A DNA stretch of 8,671 nt from Bacteroidota bacterium (GTDB taxonomy: Bacteria; Bacteroidota; Bacteroidia; Bacteroidales; Prolixibacteraceae), in NCBI GenBank assembly GCA_023393265.1, contig JAEWME010000291.1, positions 1 through 8,671 of the forward strand, in the 5' to 3' direction. Position 1 is the stretch's first letter. Each line of letters starts with the position of its first letter. The position numbers and the translations under genes are program-made. Below, piece by piece: positions 1-5,224 of the stretch. The notes below the pieces were generated by a model, which saw nothing but the letters and a program-made list of their open reading frames with translations, made no database searches and was not told where the DNA came from.

Positions 1-821
1 AACTTACCCTGGTCAATCAGGTTTTGACATACAGCGCTAATCCATGTCATGTTTGTGTTTCTCCGGATGGTAAAAAACTGGTCGCATCCAACTATTCGGG
101 CGGCAGTCTGTCTTATTTTAATATCAATGCCGACGGCAGTTTGTCGGATATGGTACAGTCTATTAAACACTCCGGAAACGGGCCATTTAAAGGAAGGCAG
201 GAAGAGCCTCATGTTCATTCAGCTCAGTTCGATGCGCTTGGAAAAACGCTTTTTGTAGCCGACCTGGGCATCGATCAGCTTAAAATGTACAGCGTTGTGA
301 AAGGAGAAACGCCGCTTGTAGCCGCTCCTCTGCCTTATTTGCAGTTGCCATCCGGTTCGGGACCGCGCCATTTCGATTTTTCGTCAGACGGCCGATATAT
401 TTACGTGATCAATGAATTGAGTTCGACTGTCGTGGTTTTTATGAAATATGGCGGCGACTGGAAAACCATTCAAACGATTTCGACCTTGCCCAAAGATTTT
501 AAAGGCGAAAGCTGGTGTGCCGACATTCACATCTCGGCTGACGGCAAATTTGTGTATGGCTCCAACCGCGGACATAACAGTATTACTGTGTTTAAGCGCG
601 ATGTGAACAGCGGAAAGCTTGAGCTCGTCGAAACTGTTTCGGTTGAGGGAAACTGGCCCCGTAATTTTGTGATCGATCCGTCGGGACGGTTTTTGCTTTG
701 CGCCAACCAAAAAAGCGAGGATATCACGGTCTTCAAAATTGATCCAGTTTCAGGAAAATTAATCTTTACCGGCTTTAAAATTTCCAACCAGTCGCCTGTT
801 TGCCTGAAATTTCTGAAGTAG
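1..821 (+). CDS. Lactonase family protein (6-phosphogluconolactonase/YbhE-type beta-propeller), 5' partial
   Basis: This is the C-terminal ~272 residues of a seven-bladed beta-propeller lactonase of the PF10282 family, which includes E. coli Pgl/YbhE. The family hydrolyses sugar lactones such as 6-phosphogluconolactone; the exact substrate here cannot be read from sequence. The frame is open to the left edge (codons from position 3 read LTLVNQVLTYSANPCHV), so the start lies outside the window and the TTG at 24 is not a start. Blade repeats are clear: NPCHVCVSPDGKKLVASNYSG, EPHVHSAQFDALGKTLFVAD, GSGPRHFDFSSDGRYIYVIN, CADIHISADGKFVYGSNRG and WPRNFVIDPSGRFLLCANQ (each a dozen or more residues of the H-x-SPDG-x-V-x-N type). 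Full-length members have roughly 330-380 residues, so about one to two blades are missing. The stop TAG at 819-821 is followed by a hairpin terminator. The family call is secure; the role is inferred. Confidence 0.9.
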   Translation, partial: LTLVNQVLTYSANPCHVCVSPDGKKLVASNYSGGSLSYFNINADGSLSDMVQSIKHSGNGPFKGRQEEPHVHSAQFDALGKTLFVADLGIDQLKMYSVVKGETPLVAAPLPYLQLPSGSGPRHFDFSSDGRYIYVINELSSTVVVFMKYGGDWKTIQTISTLPKDFKGESWCADIHISADGKFVYGSNRGHNSITVFKRDVNSGKLELVETVSVEGNWPRNFVIDPSGRFLLCANQKSEDITVFKIDPVSGKLIFTGFKISNQSPVCLKFLK

Positions 822-841
822 AAAAAACTAAATAAAATGGG

Positions 842-884
842 AATCCGGGGTGCGGCAAATTGCTGCATCTCCGGATTTTTATTT
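842..884. terminator. Strong Rho-independent terminator between convergent genes
   Basis: AATCCGGGG (842-850) pairs with CTCCGGATT (869-877) with one G-T wobble. Inside this, TGCGGC pairs with GCTGCA apart from a wobble, leaving a small AT-rich loop and a single bulged T. On the + strand the stem is followed directly by TTTTTATTT, as expected for intrinsic termination of the lactonase transcript, 20 bp after its stop. On the minus strand it lies just beyond the stop of the zinc-ribbon gene (901), and the following minus-strand bases are also T-rich, though interrupted. It may therefore act in both directions. Confidence 0.85.
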
Positions 885-900
885 AGGAACGACTTACTTT

Positions 901-1143
901 TCAGTCGAAGAGTTCCGATAACCAGTTTTTTTGCCGGTGATGTATCTGGTGTTTGTGATAATCGTTCGAATACGAATGCTGCGGTTCGTAAAAGTGGTTT
1001 TCGTGGCTGCCGGAAGTGCGCTCGATGATTTTGTCGAGTTCACCTCTGTCGAGCCATATTCCCCGGCATTTCGGGCAATAATCGATTTCGATTCCCTGCT
1101 TGTCGGTGATAACAAGCGTTACATTGCAAATTGGACAATTCAT
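901..1143 (-). CDS. Small TFIIB-type zinc-ribbon protein with His-rich C-terminus
   Basis: This 80-residue protein carries a zf-TFIIB ribbon (PF13453 type). CPIC at residues 3-6 and CPKC at 23-26 supply four cysteines for zinc, followed by the characteristic GIWLDRGELDKI (28-39). The rest, residues 47-69, is unusually rich in histidine (47, 50, 56, 63, 65, 68, 69) and polar residues, ending in a short NWLSELFD tail. There is no signal peptide or membrane segment, so it is probably cytoplasmic. Its ATG overlaps the stop of the terC-family gene by 4 bp (ATGA arrangement), so the two are very likely co-translated. Small proteins of this family are common but have no settled function. The His-rich tail beside a metal-transport family gene suggests metal binding, which is inference. 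Confidence 0.85.
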   Translation of the reverse strand: MNCPICNVTLVITDKQGIEIDYCPKCRGIWLDRGELDKIIERTSGSHENHFYEPQHSYSNDYHKHQIHHRQKNWLSELFD

Positions 1144-2087
1144 GTTCGTGATGTTTTTAACGTTTCTAACGGAGTGTTTTTCTTCGGAAAAAGAAGGGAT
1201 AAAATGACTGAAACGGCCAGTATTCCCATGATGGTGAGCAGCGAAATGACAATCGGTATTTTATAGAGATCGACAATAATCATTTTGGTGCCGACAAAAG
1301 CCAAAATGGCTGCCAACCCATATTTCAGGAGGTGGAAATATTGCGTGATTCCGGCCAGTGCAAAATACAGGGCACGCAAACCAAGAATCGCGAACACATT
1401 CGACGTGAAGATGATGAACGAATCGGTTGAAATAGCCAGAATCGCCGGAATGGAATCGACTGCAAAAATCAGATCGGTGAATTCTACTACCAGCAAAACG
1501 ATGAATAATGGCGTAGCAAATGTCCGGGCGTTAATCCTGACAAAAAAGTTTCCGCCATACATCCGGTCGGTTACCGGAAAGAACTTCTTGAATAACCTGA
1601 CCAGCGGGTTTTTATCCGGCAAAATTTCTTCGTCTTTGTGAAACAGCATTTTGATGCCTGTAAAAACGAGGAATGCGCCGAAAACATAGATGATCCAGTG
1701 GAACTTGTTGATGATTGCCACTCCGGCAAAAATGAAGATTGCCCGCATGATTAGTGCGCCGATGATTCCCCAGAAGAGCACCTTATGCTGGTATTTGGCT
1801 TCGACATTGAAGAAGGAAAACAACATGATAAATACAAACAGGTTGTCAACACTCAGCGATTTCTCGATGAGGTAGCCCGTGAGAAATTCCAGCGCTTTTT
1901 CTTCTCCCATAAACCGGTAGATTCCATAATTGAACAGAAGTGCGAGGCCGATCCACACGCTGCTCCAGATCAGCGCTTCCTTTATTTTTACTTCGTGCGA
2001 TTTGCGGTGAAATACGCCGAGGTCGACTGCCAGAAGCATGATTACAAAAAGGATGTACCCAATCCAAACGGTTATATCGATTGTCAT
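1140..2087 (-). CDS. terC: TerC/Alx-family integral membrane protein
   Basis: This 315-residue polytopic membrane protein belongs to the TerC family (PF03741) and is close in length and motifs to E. coli Alx (about 320). Members act in the inner membrane in metal-ion homeostasis, particularly manganese export, and some are linked to tellurite resistance. Family signatures are EKSLSVDNLFVFIMLF (75-90) and VEFTDLIFAVDSIPA (201-215), with acidic residues (D21, E75, D81, E202, D205, D211) inside hydrophobic segments. A cytoplasmic-looking basic loop lies at about 150-190. Eight or so hydrophobic segments are visible. The start ATG at 2085-2087 gives the usual N-terminus (WIGYILFVIMLLAVDLGVFH). 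No Shine-Dalgarno is visible. It overlaps the zinc-ribbon gene by 4 bp. The 5' leader holds a structured repeat (2119-2167), but I do not see the conserved yybP-ykoY manganese riboswitch motif that precedes alx in E. coli. Confidence 0.93.
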   Translation of the reverse strand: MTIDITVWIGYILFVIMLLAVDLGVFHRKSHEVKIKEALIWSSVWIGLALLFNYGIYRFMGEEKALEFLTGYLIEKSLSVDNLFVFIMLFSFFNVEAKYQHKVLFWGIIGALIMRAIFIFAGVAIINKFHWIIYVFGAFLVFTGIKMLFHKDEEILPDKNPLVRLFKKFFPVTDRMYGGNFFVRINARTFATPLFIVLLVVEFTDLIFAVDSIPAILAISTDSFIIFTSNVFAILGLRALYFALAGITQYFHLLKYGLAAILAFVGTKMIIVDLYKIPIVISLLTIMGILAVSVILSLLFPKKNTPLETLKTSRT

Positions 2088-2254
2088 AGATTTATTATTG
2101 GATTCGACGACTTTTTGAGTGAAGCCCGGTTAACCGGAACAAGTATTCGTATAGGAATAGGCTTCACATCAGATAAAAGGGAACGAATGGCATTGATCAA
2201 TGACATGCCAATTCGACGGAACACGGTCCATCGCAACAGGAGTTTACGTTTCAT
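2084..2254 (-). CDS. Possible small basic ORF upstream of terC (56 residues, doubtful)
   Basis: An open frame starts at ATG 2252-2254, begins MKRKLLLRWTVFRRIGMSL and ends with a TGA that overlaps the terC ATG (ATGA), the classic arrangement for translational coupling. The product would be 56 residues, strongly basic (Arg/Lys rich), with no recognisable domain, signal peptide or clear membrane segment. Against it: it is short, has no visible ribosome binding site and matches nothing I recognise. The inverted repeats at 2119-2167 also lie inside it, which would fit a structured leader RNA better. It could be a leader peptide, a real small protein or chance. Confidence 0.25.
   Translation of the reverse strand: MKRKLLLRWTVFRRIGMSLINAIRSLLSDVKPIPIRILVPVNRASLKKSSNPIINL
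2119..2167 (-). promoter_or_regulatory. Three-way-junction-like inverted repeat in the terC leader
   Basis: GTGAAGCC (2119-2126) and GGCTTCAC (2160-2167) are perfect 8-bp inverted copies. They enclose two further hairpins: CCGG-TTAA-CCGG (2126-2137, a perfect 12-bp palindrome) and TATTC/GAATA (2144-2148 and 2155-2159, loop of 6). Folded as minus-strand RNA this is a compact three-helix junction 31 nt before the terC start. There is no T-tract directly after it, so it is not a simple terminator. A cis-regulatory RNA or a protein-binding DNA site are both possible; neither is shown. Confidence 0.45.
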
Positions 2255-2302
2255 AAATTGCAATAATGTAATTCGTTGTTAATCTTATTTTTTGATTGTT
2301 TT

Positions 2303-2560
2303 TTAAAGAAAATTCGACCAATTCTGAATGTTCTCTCCGGGTATAACAGTCGACAATTTGCTGATAAGCGATCCAATCAGAAGTGCTGTTGCTGTGAATA
2401 TGCCAAGAGAGAAAATGGTCGCCACGGCTAGCAATACCCGCAGTTTCCGGCTTTTTTTCAGGTAATCGAGGAAAAATTCCCATCGGTAGCTTGATCGAGA
2501 TCCGCGGCTGATTTGCACGCTTTGACTTTGGCCGTTTGTATGATTGCTGTAATTTTTCAT
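2303..2560 (-). CDS. Hypothetical small single-span membrane protein
   Basis: An 85-residue protein I do not recognise. Residues 1-25 are polar (Ser/Gln/Asn rich). Residues 26-40 (RWEFFLDYLKKSRKL) form an amphipathic basic-aromatic stretch, and residues 41-66 form one strongly hydrophobic helix (VLLAVATIFSLGIFTATALL) expected to span the inner membrane, followed by a short tail. The positive charge before the helix predicts the N-terminus in the cytoplasm. The start ATG at 2558-2560 is the only reasonable one. It sits between two other minus-strand genes, 215 bp before terC and 160 bp after another small exported or membrane protein. It looks like a real gene because of its well-formed N-terminal linker and helix. 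Function unknown. Confidence 0.6.
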   Translation of the reverse strand: MKNYSNHTNGQSQSVQISRGSRSSYRWEFFLDYLKKSRKLRVLLAVATIFSLGIFTATALLIGSLISKLSTVIPGENIQNWSNFL

Positions 2561-2585
2561 GGCTTTACTTTTTTGTTTCGAAATA

Positions 2586-2602
2586 GCTGAGTAATTCTCA
2601 GC
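2586..2602. repeat. Small hairpin upstream of the 85-residue membrane protein
   Basis: GCTGAG (2586-2591) and CTCAGC (2597-2602) are perfect inverted copies around TAATT. It lies 26 bp before the start at 2560, in the probable 5' leader. No T-run follows on either strand, so I do not call it a terminator. It could equally be chance. Confidence 0.3.
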
Positions 2603-2720
2603 AGAAGTTAATCTCCGGATCAGGCAGGAATATCAAAACATCGCTTCAGGAGAAACATTTCCCGAGCATATACGCCTTTCCGGCATATTTTTCCAAATGG
2701 TTACAGATTGAAAAGTAAAA

Positions 2721-3026
2721 TCACGACAGCCGGGGAGGTAGCCAGGGCGATTTATTGTATTCAGAATAAACCCGGGTGGTTTGTACAACAGGGATCCGGC
2801 TCGGGAAGTCGAAAAATACCGGGAAATTCTGAACAGGATTAAAATGATCGTCTTCAAAAAGGTTGTGTCCCGTTTCGGCAGAAATTGTATCGTCGTGCTC
2901 CTCTGCCGAAATAACCGTTATTTCGTCGGTGGCAGCTATTTCGCCTTGTGGCATATATAGCCCCAAACCGCTCAAAAGAACGATTGCAAAGGCAATACCG
3001 AGCAATATGTATTTCTGTGGTTTCAT
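2721..3026 (-). CDS. Hypothetical small exported or membrane-anchored protein
   Basis: A 101-residue protein I do not recognise. It starts MKPQKYILLGIAFAIVLLSG: two early lysines and a hydrophobic core (residues 6-24), the form of a signal peptide or N-terminal membrane anchor. There is no lipobox cysteine. Residues 28-62 are acidic with several His (EEHDDTISAETGHNLFEDDH), and the last 40 residues are aromatic and Pro rich (FPVFFDFPSRIP, NKSPWLPPRLS). The mature part is therefore probably in the periplasm. I chose ATG 3024-3026 because the frame's upstream ATG at 3056 would put ten extra residues before a textbook signal-like start. It follows folE by 75 bp on the same strand and may share its transcript. 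No function can be assigned; the acidic/His stretch could bind metal, but this is speculation. Confidence 0.6.
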   Translation of the reverse strand: MKPQKYILLGIAFAIVLLSGLGLYMPQGEIAATDEITVISAEEHDDTISAETGHNLFEDDHFNPVQNFPVFFDFPSRIPVVQTTRVYSEYNKSPWLPPRLS

Positions 3027-3101
3027 TCCGGTCACAAGATAGAATTTCAACAACAAACAGAATAAAAAGGATTGTTAAGAATCGTTAAACACACACAGCG
3101 C

Positions 3102-3716
3102 TTAACTCCGGATGAGCCTGATGAATTCTTCACGGGTGGCTACACGCTCGAAAGCGCCAGTAAAATCTGAGGTTGTGGTGGTCGAATTTTGTTTCTGAAC
3201 CCCACGCATCTGCATACACAGATGTTGTGCCTCGATGACGACAGCCACGCCAAGCGGGTTAAGCGTATTCTGGATACATTCTTTGATTTGTGTTGTCAGC
3301 CTTTCCTGAACCTGGAGCCGGCGCGCGTAGGCATCTACCACGCGGGCAATTTTGCTGAGTCCTGTTATGTAGCCGTTCGGGATGTAACCGATGTGAGCTT
3401 TGCCAATAAAAGGCAGCATGTGGTGTTCGCACATCGAGTAAATTTCGATGTCTTTCACAATGACCATCTGTTTGTAATCTTCCTTGAACATGGCCGAACG
3501 CAGAATTTGCTCCGGATCCTGATCGTATCCCTGCAGCAGGAATTGCAACGATTTGGCTACCCGCATCGGTGTGCTCTTCAGTCCTTCGCGGTTGGAATCC
3601 TCGCCCAGAAGGTTGATGATTTTCCGGTAGTGCTCGCTGATCTCAATCGTTTTTTCTGGATCATACTGCTCCACCTTGCGATACGATCCGTTTTCACCGT
3701 TCAGTGTAAATTCCAT
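3102..3716 (-). CDS. folE: GTP cyclohydrolase I (FolE)
   Basis: This 204-residue enzyme converts GTP to 7,8-dihydroneopterin triphosphate, the first step of tetrahydrofolate and pterin synthesis and, in many bacteria, of queuosine synthesis. Family motifs are all present: EDSNREGLKSTPMRVAKS (39-56), the zinc-site CEHHMLPFIGKAHIGYIP (96-113), GLSKIARVVDAYARRLQVQE (119-138), and EAQHLCMQMRGVQKQNS (162-178). Zinc ligands by family alignment are C96, H99 and C167, equivalent to E. coli C110, H113 and C181, so this is the zinc-dependent type IA enzyme. The catalytic His of the HHM segment is intact. Length is normal. The start ATG at 3714-3716 is preceded by a candidate Bacteroidota -7 box (3753-3760), and no Shine-Dalgarno is visible. 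It diverges from hldD and is followed on the same strand by two small unknown genes. Confidence 0.97.
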   Translation of the reverse strand: MEFTLNGENGSYRKVEQYDPEKTIEISEHYRKIINLLGEDSNREGLKSTPMRVAKSLQFLLQGYDQDPEQILRSAMFKEDYKQMVIVKDIEIYSMCEHHMLPFIGKAHIGYIPNGYITGLSKIARVVDAYARRLQVQERLTTQIKECIQNTLNPLGVAVVIEAQHLCMQMRGVQKQNSTTTTSDFTGAFERVATREEFIRLIRS

Positions 3717-3752
3717 GGCTACTGATTAAATATTTTCCGTTATACGCAACCA

Positions 3753-3760
3753 CAAAGGTA
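3753..3760 (-). promoter_or_regulatory. Candidate folE promoter -7 box
   Basis: On the minus strand this reads TACCTTTG, an exact match to the Bacteroidota -7 element TAnnTTTG, 36 bp before the folE ATG. No convincing TTG/TTTG -33 element is found at the expected distance, so support is partial. A weaker CTACTTTG lies further upstream at 3822-3829. Confidence 0.45.
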
Positions 3761-3842
3761 GCAAGATCAGTCTTACAGACATTACGATTCGTCGATTAAT
3801 CCCTGAAGCGTAATAAAAACGCAAAGTAGGTATTACTTTAAA

Positions 3843-3871
3843 TTGAACGGTTGACATATTTTTTACTTTTG
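3843..3871 (+). promoter_or_regulatory. Candidate hldD promoter
   Basis: TTG (3843-3845), 18 bp, then TACTTTTG (3864-3871) match the Bacteroidota form TTG - about 17-20 bp - TAnnTTTG. A start of transcription near 3877 would leave a leader of about 200 nt before the hldD ATG. The overlapping TTGACA at 3851 has no sigma70-type -10 at a suitable distance. Confidence 0.45.
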
Positions 3872-3943
3872 TCGTCGTTAAATTTTTACCGTTTCGTAAA
3901 TAATTTCAGGTTGTAAATTTCTTAATGAAAAGTCTTTCAGATA

Positions 3944-4070
3944 GTTAATTTGAGCCTGTTTAAAATGTGAAAAAAAGTTAATTTTTTTTGAGCCATTGGT
4001 GCAATATTGGGCGCATTTTGAAGTTTGTATAACTGAAAACAATGTCTCAGAAAATTAACCCGAGTTAATT
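3944..4070. repeat. GTTAATT elements upstream of hldD, including an 18-bp inverted repeat
   Basis: GTTAATT occurs as direct copies at 3944-3950, 3977-3983 and 4064-4070 and inverted as AATTAAC at 4053-4059. The last two form AATTAACCCGAGTTAATT (4053-4070), a perfect 7-bp inverted repeat around CCGA, 10 bp before the hldD ATG. The first two are each followed, after T-runs of differing length, by GAGCC. The pattern suits an operator or a leader hairpin that could mask the start, but the AT-rich background makes chance copies plausible. Confidence 0.35.
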
Positions 4071-4080
4071 TACTGTATTT

Positions 4081-5046
4081 ATGATTGTAGTTACCGGAGC
4101 AGCTGGTTTTATTGGAAGTTATGTCGTTGGAAAGCTAAACAGACAAGGTTTCAGAGATGTTGTTTTAGTCGACAAATATGATGATCCGCTCAAAGTTCAG
4201 AATTACGGCAATAAAGTCTATTCTGAAATGGTTGACAGGGATGTTTTCTTTAGCTGGCTCGAAAAGCACGAAAAATCGGTACAAATCATCATTCACCTTG
4301 GCGCACGAACCGATACGGTAGGGCAGGAGCCTGAAATTTACCAGCGCCTCAACCTTGAATATTCTCAGAAAATATGGAATGCCTGCATTCAGTACGGACT
4401 TCCGCTGGTTTATGCTTCGTCGGCCTCGACCTACGGCGACGGGCAATTTGGATTCGACGATAACCATGATCTGATCCCGGACCTCAAACCCTTGAATTTG
4501 TATGCACAGTCGAAACAGGATTTCGATTTATGGGCGCTCAGGCAGGAACGTCAGCCGTTTTTTTGGGCAGGATTGAAGTTTTTTAATGTTTTTGGCCCGA
4601 ACGAATACCACAAAGAGCGCATGGCTTCTGTCATTTTTCAGGCTTTCAATACCATTTCCGAAACCGGGAAGATGAGCCTTTTCCGTTCGCATAACCCTGC
4701 TTTTAAAGATGGTGAGCAGGCCCGTGATTTTATTTATGTGGAAGATGTGGCCAAGGTCATCCTTTTCTTTATGAATAGCCGCAAAAATTCTGGTATCTAC
4801 AACATCGGGACTGGTGAAGCCCGCACTTACCTGAGCCTGACAAAGGCAGTTTTTAAATCGATGAATAAACCTGAAAACATTGGCTTTGTCGACACACCTG
4901 ATGATTTACGGGGGAAATACCAGTATTACACCTGCGCGAACATCAAAAAACTCCGAAGCGTTGGGTACGAGGAACGATTTTATTCTTTGGAAGAGGGCGT
5001 AGACGACTATGTTCGTAATTTTCTGGCTCCCGGATTGCGGTACTAA
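4081..5046 (+). CDS. hldD: ADP-L-glycero-D-manno-heptose 6-epimerase (HldD/RfaD)
   Basis: This 321-residue short-chain dehydrogenase/reductase-type sugar-nucleotide epimerase converts ADP-D-glycero- to ADP-L-glycero-beta-D-manno-heptose, the last step in making the activated heptose for surface glycans such as lipopolysaccharide core. The Rossmann motif TGAAGFIG (5-12) and D31 bind the nicotinamide nucleotide. SSAS-TYG (113-119) holds the conserved serine, and YAQSK (141-145) supplies the Tyr/Lys pair. KFFNVFGPNEYHKERMAS (166-183) is the HldD signature, whose Lys178 corresponds to the second catalytic base described in E. coli HldD (Tyr140/Lys178). ARDFIYVEDVA and YNIGTGEARTY are also typical. 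Length fits the family (about 310-320). The start ATG has no Shine-Dalgarno. No other heptose gene lies in this window, so the destination of the heptose is unknown; UDP-glucose epimerase is excluded by the HldD signature. Confidence 0.93.
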   Translation: MIVVTGAAGFIGSYVVGKLNRQGFRDVVLVDKYDDPLKVQNYGNKVYSEMVDRDVFFSWLEKHEKSVQIIIHLGARTDTVGQEPEIYQRLNLEYSQKIWNACIQYGLPLVYASSASTYGDGQFGFDDNHDLIPDLKPLNLYAQSKQDFDLWALRQERQPFFWAGLKFFNVFGPNEYHKERMASVIFQAFNTISETGKMSLFRSHNPAFKDGEQARDFIYVEDVAKVILFFMNSRKNSGIYNIGTGEARTYLSLTKAVFKSMNKPENIGFVDTPDDLRGKYQYYTCANIKKLRSVGYEERFYSLEEGVDDYVRNFLAPGLRY

Positions 5047-5145
5047 TTTTCATTTTTCTTGATTTTCCTTTGGTTAGCTGTGTGCAAACTAGCACGGAGT
5101 TATGTGTACGAGGTTGTATATAATTGTTTCCTCCTGCTTTTACTG

Positions 5146-5171
5146 AAGATGAATATCTTAAAATCATTTTA
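5146..5171. repeat. Two adjacent small inverted repeats between hldD and the methyltransferase gene
   Basis: AAGAT-GAAT-ATCTT (5146-5159) is directly followed by, and shares one base with, TAAAAT-C-ATTTTA (5159-5171). They lie just upstream of the promoter-like TTG at 5173, where a regulator could bind. There is no functional evidence, and the second is AT-only apart from its centre. Confidence 0.25.
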
Positions 5172-5172
5172 G

Positions 5173-5200
5173 TTGGACTGACATGTTTTTACGATATTTG
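5173..5200 (+). promoter_or_regulatory. Candidate promoter of the RlmL-like gene
   Basis: TTG (5173-5175), 17 bp, then GATATTTG (5193-5200) matches the Bacteroidota -33/-7 pattern with one mismatch in the -7 box (G for the first T). The distance to the TTG start at 5225 would give a leader of about 15-20 nt. The 178-bp gap after hldD also argues for a separate promoter. Confidence 0.35.
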
Positions 5201-5215
5201 CATTCTTTTTAAATC

Positions 5216-5220
5216 AGGAA
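5216..5220 (+). promoter_or_regulatory. Ribosome binding site for a TTG start
   Basis: AGGAA lies 4 bp before the TTG at 5225. It is the clearest Shine-Dalgarno-like sequence in the window and supports use of this non-ATG start. The frame is closed by TAA at 5210-5212, so no earlier ATG or GTG exists. Confidence 0.5.
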
Positions 5221-5224
5221 TAAA

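Larger units (their letters stand above)
3717..4080. other. Divergent folE/hldD intergenic region
   Basis: This 364-bp gene-free stretch separates the divergent folE and hldD starts and is AT-rich, with several T and A runs. It contains a -7-like box for folE, a TTG/TAnnTTTG promoter-like pair facing hldD, and three direct plus one inverted copy of GTTAATT, listed separately. If the 3843-3871 promoter is used, hldD would have a leader of about 200 nt. I see no ORF or RNA gene in it. Confidence 0.7.

Noticed and set aside
24..26. TTG as the start of the lactonase.
   Set aside because: The frame is open to the window edge, and the residues before and after it continue an ordinary beta-propeller blade; the real start is outside.
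1785..2282. A 165-codon + strand ORF.
   Set aside because: It lies antisense over the unmistakable TerC/Alx gene and gives no recognisable protein.
2088..2302. yybP-ykoY manganese riboswitch upstream of terC.
   Set aside because: The leader has a three-helix repeat, but I cannot find the conserved purine-rich loop sequences of that riboswitch class on the minus strand.
2633..2857. A 74-codon minus-strand ORF overlapping the 101-residue protein.
   Set aside because: It is a different frame of the same region with no signal, domain or start context; the 2721-3026 frame has a clear export-type N-terminus.
3027..3056. Upstream ATG for the 101-residue exported protein.
   Set aside because: It would place ten extra residues before a typical Lys-plus-hydrophobic export signal; the inner ATG is preferred, though not proven.
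3851..3856. TTGACA as a sigma70-type -35 box.
   Set aside because: No TATAAT-like -10 lies 16-18 bp downstream, and the Bacteroidota-type pair TTG/TACTTTTG explains the site better.
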